A DNA stretch of 64,000 nucleotides, from positions 124,001 to 188,000 of the forward strand of contig NW_025945881.1 in NCBI RefSeq assembly GCF_000764305.2, given 5' to 3'. Made by a program: the position numbers and the translations under genes. Shown here piece after piece: positions 48,601 through 60,600 of the stretch (position 1 is the first letter of the stretch; each line of letters starts with the position of its first letter). This DNA is from Hyalella azteca (lineage: Eukaryota > Arthropoda > Malacostraca > Amphipoda > Hyalellidae). Below the pieces are notes generated by a model that worked only from the letters and a program-made list of their open reading frames with translations, was not told the origin of the DNA and did no database searches.

Positions 48601-51600
48601 TATTAAGGTGAACTTATTCTGGAAAATTAGAGGTCGAGTATTCGAAAAAATAATTTGCGAAACTAGTATTCGGTTCTTTTTTACATTCTTCAAAAATTTT
48701 CAGTGATGTTGGCGTTCACTTTTCAATTATTCTTAAAATCATTTTCACTCAACTCCAGTTGTAAAAAATTATTCGATACATATTTTTTAACTTCTAAGTT
48801 TCTTTGGCACATATGCAGTGTATTTCCATTTTTTTACGACATTTCCATGAATGATCATCAATTTCTCCGCAATCGAAATGCATTTTCCATGCCTCTCAAA
48901 TCATATCATTTGTACGGAAATGCAACTTGCACCTTTGTTATAAATTTTATAGGAAAATTTTGTAAATTTTTTAATAGGAAAATAAATTTTCCTCTAAAAT
49001 CAAACTATTAGCGAACCATCCAAACTACAAATAAATTACCTTTTTTCCTCGTTATTTCAGTTAATTAACTGTAACCTCAAGTCAACCTTGTCCGTCTACG
49101 TTTGAAGTAAACCTCAAATATCTACTAGAATATTCATCATGAAATGTTTGTACAATTTCGTCACATAATGCAATTGGTAGCAATATTATCGTGATGTGTA
49201 TTATGCGAATAGTATTTTACTATCTCATTCATTGCTGTTGTAAAAGTAAAAAAAATTGGGGGCCGCAGGCCCCCTGAGTTTTTACTCCGCGTCTTTCGCG
49301 TACTATCACTGTAGTGCACACAACTTTCTCTCATATAATCGATTGAGGCGCTGTGGGGTCAAAGTTTCCGTTCGCGCGCTCAATGCTCGAAAACGGCAGC
49401 TCTGATCTCGCTGGAACTTTCACCACTACTAGTCAAAAATGAATTTCAAAGCTTTTTTAGCTCGTGTCACTTTGCGAAAAAATGTCGCCTTCATGCTTTT
49501 TTTGCTAAAAAACACTGCATTTTTTAGATTTTTTAGCGAAAAATTCACTTTTTACTTAATAGTTCCTAAACGGCGTGACCTTTTTCGACCAAACTTCCTA
49601 CACTCACCAAATCGGTGATGACAAAAATTTTCTTGTGTGATTCGTACAAATCCTGTAAGTTTGAGCGTGAAAATGTCCATTTCGAAATTTTGGCAATATC
49701 ACTTTTTTCCTTATATCTCAACCAAAACTGTCACGATCGGGCTCAAACTTTGCACGCGCATTCTTCCAAAACTGGCTCACAAAATAATCTTTGATTCCTT
49801 CCGGAGAGATTAGCCTAGCCTGAGAAAACGCCCGTCAAAATGTCAATTTCTGCCTTTGGCAGATTCGTCATCACGTCCGAAACAAGCATCACAGCAGTTT
49901 CGGGTTTATTTCTAACCCTTTGTCACATCAGCAGCTACAAAACGACGCCCAACACACGTCGCAGCTCTTCCTGAAGCGCCCGCAATTTGTCGTTGAAAAA
50001 TACGTGCTGAGCTGCCCAAATTCCTCTCAGCATTTTCGTTCATATTTTCGAATAATGATTTCAGATTGACTTCAAATTTCATACAACACTGCTAATATCT
50101 TTGATACTAATTTTCATGCACTTTGCCGATTTTTCAAGGTCGATTTAGTATTTTAATTTTCGATTTAAAACCAAAACTGAACCGAGCTGTGCTAGAAAAA
50201 ATGGAAGTCAAGTCGCTATATTTTCATCAAATGAGCACCGATTGAGATAAAACCTCCCACAAGCCTGCTCCAATGTTTCATGAACAATTTTATGTGCCTG
50301 ACTTTTCTTCTTACTGTGCGAAATTTCAAATAAATTGGTATATGCGTGGTATCTTCTCGCGGTCCAGTCTTGCTGACATTCGGAATTTCCCTCATGAAAC
50401 GCTGAAAGCGTACTGCGTCGGTACATCAAAATATGCTTCGTCGATAGAATTTGAGAAAAATATATACGTCTAAAATCATAAAATACTCTTTTAATGCCAT
50501 CCCCATGCATGTATTACCTAATGAAGGCTGAACAGAGATTTTATTGGAAAATTTGATTGATAACTTTATAATGAAAATCGTCATTTCACATTCAACGGAG
50601 ACACTTTTATTTTTTATTTCTTACCCGATTTTTTTCATGATGTACTGCAATCATTTCACTTCGATTCTATGAATATTAAACTATTGATAATATTCACATT
50701 CTTTAGGTTTTTCGACCATCACGGTGTTCAAATGTAAACAAACAAAACAAACATTTTACCATTCTTTAGGTTTTTACATTCTACCGGCTGCTAACTTGTT
50801 GGAAACTGAAATATACGCTGTTGTTGCTCATTTAGGCTATGTGTTAAATCATGAGTCATCTTGATTAATTTGTGGAGTATTGTGATTTAATAATAAAAGA
50901 AACATAACATAATTTTTTTTCTTGTTGAATATGCAGATTGTAGACTTACCCACATGGAACCATGAAAATATTTCCATTTATTTTCTGAGGATGTGACAAA
51001 GGCATGGTCACTATGGAATATTTTAAATTAAGTATCAATTTAGTTGATGTTTGTTTTCTATTGAAAGGACTTCCAGTTAGGATAATGTTTTCCTAGAATT
51101 TTTCTTATTCTGATCGACGATCGTGCCCTTCAAGATACAACTCCAGTTGAATAAATATAAATTCAACATAATAGATATGGTGCAGTCTCAAACCATGCAC
51201 TTTGTAAATTACTGTTCCATGCAGTGGCATGCTCCTTTAGGCAATAAGAATTCTTATTTTTGGCTTCAAGTAGTGAGGTAGAGCCTTCCTTCCATCTTTG
51301 GTGCTGCCAAATTTTCACTGAATCATCAAACTGATTGAAAAACAGTGCACTATCAAACGACTATTGGCATCCTAAATTCATTGAAGAAAAATGTCCCATA
51401 ACTGCAACATTCTGAATCAATTGACCGATAATTCTCAAGCTAGAATAGAATGACTTATGACAATTAGTTGCCATTTAGCACTAGGCTGTATAGTAAGGCC
51501 GTTTATTTCGCAATATCGGTGTCTTTTTTTGAGATACCGGCCTGACACTTAGTCGCTATTCAGCACCAGGCTCTAGAGTAAGGCAGTTTAGTTCGCAATA

Positions 51601-54600
51601 TCGGTGTCTTTTTTTGAGATACCGGCCTGACACTTAGTCGCTATTCAGCACCAGGCTGTAGAGTAAGGCCGTTAGCTCACAATATCGGCGTCTTTTTTTA
51701 GATATTGGCGTCTAGCTCAAAATATTTGCGTCTCCATCATGACACCTGAATTGCCACTACCTGAAATCTTTTGAAATAAATTTTTAATTAAGGGGAGCGT
51801 CTAACCCAAAAATTATCTCGGCTATTTACAAAGGGATCACTCTAAAACTTGGTTCACATATGTAAAATGGAAAAAAACTCACATTTTGTTCGTGTGAATT
51901 TTTCGAAAAAAATGAAAGAAAACGTGAAATTCATAGAAAACGGTCAGAAAGGGGGTTACTTTTGAAATCTATCTCCTCCTAGGAATTTCAAGCTACGACA
52001 TCGAAACACATATCATTCGATGCGTAAAATCTTTATCTATAAAACGACTTAGCCGTTTTTTAAATTTCTTATTTTTGCGGGTGTGGGAGCATTTTTCGTG
52101 AAGTTTTCGGAAATTTTTCGATTTTACCCCTTTCCACCCCCCCTTTTTCAGGAATAAAATCCAAACTATGACGAAATTGTAATTGTTTTGTAGATCTATT
52201 CTTTGCGAATCGAATGGTTTATGTCTCATTGTTGTAGCTTCAAAACTCTAGGAGGAGATAGGTTTTCCGTGACAATAAGTGTGAATGTTGAGGAGAGCGC
52301 GACAAAGTCCCGAGCGCACTGCAATAGGCGCTTAATATAGCATAGATACCAAACTAAACGTTTCTGGAGCTTGATTCCACAGAAGGATGGTGGGAGCGAC
52401 TACATGCGCACCTCTCCCTACAGAGCCCGGAGGCACACTGAGCTACACCTCATAGAAACACTGTATTTGTATTGCAGGGCAGCGAATTAGCTCCTATGTA
52501 ATTACTGAAAGAACTCTCCCCCCGCCCCCCTTTCATGAAGTGTCGTGAACGTACAAATCAACGTACAGAGATGGTAATGGTACCGTTGGATAGGCCAGAA
52601 TGTCAGCTTTAAGCTAATTAGTTCCTATCTAATTACTTAAATAACTCCCCCACCCGCCCCCTTTCATGAAATGTCGTGAAATCATAAATCAACGTACAGA
52701 TATGGCAGTGGTACCGTTGGATAGGGCAGAATGTCAGCTTTAAAATGAGTATAAAAACCGACAAAGTGAAAATTTTCAATTTTAGGGTAGACGCTCCCCT
52801 TAATAAACCCGTTTTGGGGACTATTCAAAGAGATTTCATATATTTAAATGAAATATATAAAGAAGATTTTAATGAGCCGAGTAAACTGACGTCACGTTTG
52901 TCATGATTTGATTTTCACGAAATGCGTTGGGATTGTATAACATCAAATTTAATACTCATGGCTTTGCCATGTTTTTTGACAACACCCTGCGGGTCATGCT
53001 ACCTGGGACAGGTAGCGTGATCCGCATACAGCGCGTTCTACGCGCTCTCCTGACCGCGAAGCGGTTTTCGAGCACAACTGGGACGCGCAAGGCGCTTTCT
53101 CGAGCATGGAAATGAACGGTTTTGAACATATTCGAATTGATTATATTCAGATAGATGCGCTATCATACTTGTTGTGATATCCATGTTTAAATTTTAGATT
53201 GAGTATGGTCGAAAGGAATTAATTCAAAATTCGTGAATGCTTTATAATTGAATGTTTTCCGGCCGCAAACGTTTTGCTCAATTTTGGCAATGATGGTGTC
53301 AAATTTCAATGCTCAACATTGCTACTAAGGGTAACGTCATGATGAGTTGAAGCTGAATATATTGAGAAAGCACATGATCATAATACTGAAACCTCTTTAG
53401 GGCTATTTGAGATGCTTCCACCAACGATACTGCTTTCAGGTTATGTGCAAGTGGTAAAAAAATTTTTTTAAACTGCATTTGGCATGTCCAGCTGTCGTTG
53501 GATGAATTTTTTTTGGCAATTATCAAGGGGCTCAGCAAAACTGGACATGGAGGTTAGGTGGAGAATGCAGAGTTATTTTCAAATTGAAAGTGCGTTTTGA
53601 AATATCGTCTAGTGGTGTGACAAGACACCGAATAGACGGTTATATTTGTAAAAGTGGCACTCAAATGGGAGTTATGTTGACAGTGACACATTATAGTTAT
53701 TGCTTTCGAAGTTAGTATTATTGAATAGGTTAGGTTGGAGATAGGAAGTGCAGATAGAGGGTGCACATTAGGGTTAGGTAGGGGTGGCAGAGATGTTTTT
53801 AATGTGGACGCGCGTTTTAACAAATCTTTTGGTGGTCGGATGTGGTACCCAAAATGATTGTTGGAAATAGATTGTGAGTTATGACCCCACTGGGGTTAGG
53901 TCAAGTCTGGAATAGATTCGGTTAGTAATAGCCAATTGCCAAGGCCCACTGGGATTAGGTCAAGCCAGGAACAGGTTCTGTTAGTGGTAGCTGATAGCTT
54001 AGGCCCACCGAGGTTAGGTCAAGTCAGGAACAGGTTTGGTTAGTTTGATTCCCCCCACTGGGTTTAGGTCAAGTCAGGAACAGGTTCGGTTAGTGTGATT
54101 CCCCCCACTGGATTTAGGTCAAGTCAGGAACAGGTTCGGTTAGTGTGATTCCCCCCACTGAGGTTAGGCCAAGTCAGGAAGAGGCTAAGTTTCGTTTAGG
54201 CATTGAGGGTCATTGACGTTCTTATTGGTCGACTATATATAGAAGATTAATTTTGCTTTAGATAGATTTGTTATCTAAAGCGAATGAAACACGTTGTGAG
54301 ATGTGTGGTTAGGTAAAGAATAAAGAAACCTATGGTAATAGAAGTAAAATATGGTAATAAAGAAAGAAATAGGGGGGTTTTGAGTAGGTACATCTGGTTC
54401 TTCATTTGCAAATTCCGTACAGACTCATATACAGTTTCCTTGCTAGCGTCTATCTCAGCTGTAGCGTCTACCTAGAATGTGGTTGGTATCAAAGCATTTC
54501 AATGTTTAACAATAGTAAACAACAAAAATCACACTAAAGCTAGAAGAATCACACTAAAGCTAGACACTAAAGCTAGAAGAGCCATTGAATAAACTCCTAA

Positions 54601-57600
54601 TAAATGAAGTAGTTAAAGAATACAACATCCGGCATTACTCACGGTTCATGTCGATCATGACTACGACAGAGGTAGGCAAGGTGATGTTGTTGTTTGATGC
54701 TTCGCAAGTGAGAAGCTTTTTCAGGTCTTGCCTGGTAAGCGGACCTAGAGACAATGTATTGTAAGGCTTGCCATCGAACATCAGTCTAATGGCATCAGGA
54801 ATCTTCTCTGTGTGAGGTGCCAAGGATATCGGCGCAAGATCTGAAGTAGTGAAGTTTTTATTCAAAGTTACGCTCTGTTCCGTGGAGATGTTGGGGAATA
54901 CAAGTTCTGACATGGAAGAGGCTGAATAGTTGATTTCCGACTCCATTAAACTGTCAAGAAGTCTAGTGTCTTCGAACCAAACGACGGTTGGTGGAGGCTT
55001 TCCTGTGGATGAGCGACAAATTCTAATAAGGAGATGGAAATACTGGAGAATATCATCTTTTAATTGTGAAGCTATGGCAATAACTTCGATTTCATTCAAA
55101 TTTTAAAACACTGTTTATAAGCATTATTTCATTCAAATATTGAAAGGTTTGTATAGTGGCAAGAATTTCATCAGAATATTCAAACATTGGTCATAAATAA
55201 AATTTATGGAATAACTACGAACTGTTAATAAGTTGATTTTCTGTGAAGTAGTGGAACACTGGTGATGATTTTGAGACTAAAAAATTGGCTAATTTCCTAT
55301 TCATATTCCTATTGCGCTTTCAGGAAGCGGTATCAATGACCAATAATCGGCCGTAACTGACTCACTCATTATTATTATTATTTTTCCAAGTCATTCAATT
55401 GGACACCTGGAACAATAAGCGAATATTGCGAGTGAGAGAGAATCAAAGCGATCAAGTGCATCTTCACTACTGTAAAGCCTTATTATGTATACTTGGTATC
55501 TCAATATTATTTTCAAGTATTAAATCGCAGGATAATCTTTTCGAGTATTAAATATCTGCTTGGGGTAGTATCAGCCTTTATTCAGCCCAGACAAAAATCT
55601 CTACTTAAATGAGATTATTTCTGGAATTATTTATTAATAATGATCTTACTTGTCAAAAAGTATTGCATAATTTTTTTAGATCTTGAGCTATTGCAATGAA
55701 TAAAAATCATTCGCCCCGTGGCAAAGCAATCAATGATTGAAATTAAACTACTGAAAAATGCACCAGAACATATCGATATGAAATCCTTTTCTGAACCTAT
55801 AAAAATCGTTTAGTTTCTAATTTTTTCAAACAAAACTGGGCAAATGAAAACCGCACAAAACGCTGTCTGGTCAGATAATAAATACATTATAATCCTTCAC
55901 TAATTGGCTTATTGAACAACAATAAAAACCGTTCCCCGTGGCGAAAACCGTCTCCCTTATCGAAGGTTGTGCTGACCGTTCCAAGTACGTACGATAAACG
56001 TACCGAATGCATCGACCGTTCTTCTACGTCAGCTGGTTAAACCACAGGGCGGTTCATCAATGGATGGAATTGGAAACTTTAAACGAAAAAATAAATAAAT
56101 TTGGCACTCACCGCCCTGGGCGACGCAGGTTAAAGTGACCATGTCGCCCTCGTGCAGCGGCCCCACGACGCTCGACACGGCGTGCGGCAGTGACGAGCCT
56201 TCGTACACGACAACGCTCGTCGGGGGCACTGCAGTGATGAACAAGTCGTAACGTTCAAATACGATATGAATAATAATCTTATTAAAAGGAAATAATAAGA
56301 TTATACGACTGGAATCCGATTATTATTACGTTCAATAGTTGTACATGTAATCTAAGTGGAAACAGAAGCTACGGATAAAAATATCAGTGTAAATTTTCCA
56401 ATGGAGACGATATATGTGAATGGAAACATTTTGCTAGAGAATTACTGTGATAATCAAGCTGTGATGCAATTTTAGTGAATTATAGAACAATATATTAGGA
56501 AATGAAATCTGTGCATAATTAATTATTAATGACATTGTGGAAAAGATGAGAGTTTTCAAAATCTATTTATTAAACATTGCAACTGTACAAATTTTAATTC
56601 ATTTGACGAAAACATTCCAAATTGCAAACACTAAGATGAGAAGCTTAATGATTTAAAATCCCATGCAAAACAGAATTTACTTTCTCCAGCTAAAATTGAT
56701 TCCTGTGTGTAAAAAAAATTGCATTTTGAGAAAGTAAATTGCAGCTGTTGTTTCAAATGTCAGAACTCATTACTTTCACAGTTGGGGTACAGCAGCATCC
56801 TTTATCTTCCTGCTCTAACATTTAGCATCGTGACAATAAGGCTTGAGAGATTTAGGACTAAAAATACTCCATAAGATACGAACAATTTTCACTCAAAAAC
56901 AACGACAGAAATCCCTCAGCTTCCCTCGACCAACACAAAACGTCTTCATTCCTTGTTTACCCGCACTCACCGACAACACTGAGCACAACTCGTGTAGTTT
57001 TCGTGGGCTGTTTTCTGAAGTCTACCCTGCAGTGGTAGAGCCCAGCATCGTCTTCTCGTAAAGACTTCACAACTAACTGAGCAGGCAAGCTCAGTACCTC
57101 TAAAGAGGCTCTCGCTCCCAGCGCATCTTCAGCCGACCAGTGAGAAGTGCGTCGGCTTGAACCTGAACGGTCGTCGTACCTGAGAAAATCCCGAAGAGAA
57201 AATGTGGTTTCTTCGTTCAAGAAGGTTTCGTGTGCCTGCTAGACTTGGTTGTGAAATGACAAACAGCGATCGTCACGTCTGGAAATTTTCTAGACAAACG
57301 AGGTTTTTAGTGTGCACCAAAATAATTCCAGTGCTGCGTGGGCCTGTTGTTAAAGAAGCTTGAGAAAATTTGCACGTGGGTCAAAAATTTGTGAGTAACA
57401 CAACGCATATACTCTAAGTAACACATGGTACGTCAGCGGTTATTCCATATTCTTAGAGAATTATAAATGTGGCTATATTTTACCTGATGTTGTCCTGTTG
57501 CTAGAGAAGAATTATAACAAAGGAAGCCTGCATGTTGAAAATAGTTATTATTTAAATGAAATGTTAAAATCTAGAGAATAGTTATTCCCCTAAAAGATCA

Positions 57601-60600
57601 AGTAAATTTTACGGTCCTTGTCATTCTTCGGGTAGAACAGCAGACGCGATTCTCATAAAACTAAGATACATTTTTAAAATATCTATACATTGCTTTCAGA
57701 GCTCCATGAAAAACGAAAACTATTTATTTCTTTATTATAATCTTGTCTTAAAGTCATTGGAAAGAGTGCTATCAAAAAAGGATCTGATGATTTTCAACAT
57801 AAATTTTCATGGATAATTTTTCAAATTGGTCAGAATAATAATTTTCAGGCAAGATAAGAATAAATTAAGTGATATTAACATAATTAAAATATTATTTCAT
57901 AGCTTAGTCAAGCAATTTTTTACAGACCACCGGAATTTTTTTACCCGTTTTTATGATAGAGATATGTATGAAAACACCATCAATGGAAGCGTTTATATCA
58001 CAGGAAAGTATATTATTAATATCTATATATTATTTATTTAATACGATTTAAGAACTTTTTCTATTTAATGAAAAAGGCGGTTTGTTGCCATCTCCTCTTT
58101 CTAAATTTTGTATCTTGTGATAGTTTGGTGGAGTTTGTAATTCATGAATTTCCCGACTCGAAACGCCTAATTTATTTATAGCATGAATTTTGTAATAGGA
58201 TGCATAACTTAATATTTTGTGATACTTAATATTATATATTACTTCATACTACACCTAACTTCATAGTATGAACCAACTAACAGCTTGCATTAGTTTAAAT
58301 GCTTGCGTTACTTAAGGAAACTTCTGCATTCCATGAAGGTTTGAACCGATAGAGATGATGAATTTCTGAACTAGAAATAGAAAATAATTTGAATTGATGC
58401 ATTTGTTTTCTAACTTTGATGATTTGTCATAAAATCTATATTACATTAAATTTTAATTACAGAATTTTGTTTCTAATGAAAATGACTGACCTTCGAACTA
58501 GGCAAGGTACTTCGGCCAATGACTGAATTATTGAAGGTAATGTTAATTAAAAGGAAGACCCAAAGTCTACAGCGTATATATTACATATATCATTTTATGA
58601 TCGCAACGATGAATTCATAACTATTCTATTTTCTATTTCCATATTTTTACATAGTTTGAGTACATCAGGGTTTTCAGCGGAACGGGGTGTAAACACATGG
58701 GCAGTCATCAAATTCATATTTTAAAATTCTATGATTAAAACAACAAATGCGGTAAATCTCTTAGAAGACAGCATTTATGAGAGTATCTGCATTTAAAGTT
58801 GAGTTAAAATACCTCTTTCTAGTTTTATCAATACACATCGCCTGAGGGCTTAAATCACCAATATCTAGCCTATCGATATGCTAACTAATTCATCAGCCCT
58901 TGAAAGGCTGGCGATTTATAGACACATTAATCTTGCCGTGCAGCAGAACTGTTTTGATCTTTCCATCGATACGCTGGGGCTTTAAGAAAACGAGCAGCAA
59001 GAAAATCGCCTTTAAAGTGACGTTTAAAACGAGTGAGCCGCTATTTTTTCCGTCATGAGCCTAATTTCCAGCACGCATTCTGCAACGTATTCATTTTGAC
59101 AAGAAGTTCATTCAGCGTTGATGCACCCCATGGTCCTCGGAACACTGAATATTACCAGAGAATAAAATTCCAGCATAACTTCAGATCGAGAAAGAAGTTG
59201 CGTGAGATCTTTCGATACTAATTTTTTGTTCAACAGTTTTTTGCTCTGAAAATGCAGAATTTTCTTTTCTTGCCTCATGCAATACCTGCGCTGCAGTGGT
59301 TTTGGAGAAAAATTAATTTAATTTCAGGAAAAATATAACGATCTATACTGTTTATTATATTATATGTGGTTATGGTCCAGGCCGCGAAAAATATGCATAA
59401 AATTTAAATCGCCGTCACTTTATATATTCGAAGTAGCAAAAAATTTATATGCTGAATTCTCCTCAAAATAAATGGAAATCTATTCCTTCCAAAAGTTTAA
59501 AATAAAATGAAAGAGGCAAATACATGAACACATTAAGATCAACACAGATTATTGAATAAGAACGAACACGATCACAAAGAGAATTAGATAGATTAGAAGA
59601 GATTAGATTATAGTTTCTTAGTCATCTTTATTCCCGAAATATAACATGGAATTAATATCACCGAATTATATTTTTTTGCCTATCGGGAGAACCATCACTG
59701 GAAAATTATTATTGCATATTAATTTCATATAAATATGAAATTCCCAACACAGCTTTATCAATATTGAAGCATCATAGAATATTCCAGTATACATTTACAG
59801 GTATTCACGAACAATATCTTTGAAAAATACACGTTTAATGCTTTAATTCCGGACGAAAATTTATTTTTTTTTGGGAAATATTCGTTCGCTGTTGCGGGAG
59901 TGGACTGCGAGTTAAGTAGTTGGAAAAAACATTTTTCAAACATTATGCTGCATATGTTAATTCACTTTTCATAATTGAAATGATTTACGTCAACCAAGAT
60001 TGCCCGAATTAACTAAATCGTCGTGAAGGGAGTTATCGATAATATAATGATAGCAATGATATGATATAATGATAGCAGTCTTATACAAACTGAAATAAAT
60101 CGTGTTTATCGTGGCAGGGCTACTCTCCATTCTATTTATTCTCTATTCTATTCATAGAAAAAAGTTATTGAAAAAATTCTGTCAGATTGAAGAAAATTAA
60201 TTGCCATGATGTTAATGCCCGGGCACAAGGGTCCTACGGTCGTCGGATCTTATGTATCAAAAAGCGACAGGATATGGAAGGATTTTACGGGGACTTCCCG
60301 TGAGAAATGAGCCGCGGCATGACAGCGTCCCTGAGTTATGACGTCCCGGCGGCAGCTCTGAACTCCCCTGAGGAAACAGACTCTTCCTGACATCCATCAT
60401 ATCCTCTGCCACAACAGAGCAAGGGTTGGGGATATAACACTCATAAAAATGAAGCTTGGCGTAGGTCAGAACCTCTGCCACAACAGAGCAAGGGTTGGAG
60501 ATATAACACTCATATAAATGAAGCTTGGCGTAGGTCAGAACCTCTGCCACAACAGAGCAAGGTTTGGAGATATAACACTCATAAAAATGAAACTTGGCGT

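Noticed and set aside
48394..48693. 99-codon minus-strand ORF
   Set aside because: It is produced by the duplicated Ig3a acceptor copy reading into intron; the authentic exon is 48258-48412.
49258..49280. GGGGGCCGCAGGCCCCC hairpin as a bacterial-type terminator
   Set aside because: It lies in a eukaryotic intron with no upstream cistron; more likely part of a repeat.
50208..50510. 100-codon minus-strand ORF
   Set aside because: No motif or splice context, and it overlaps an equally long plus-strand ORF; treated as chance.
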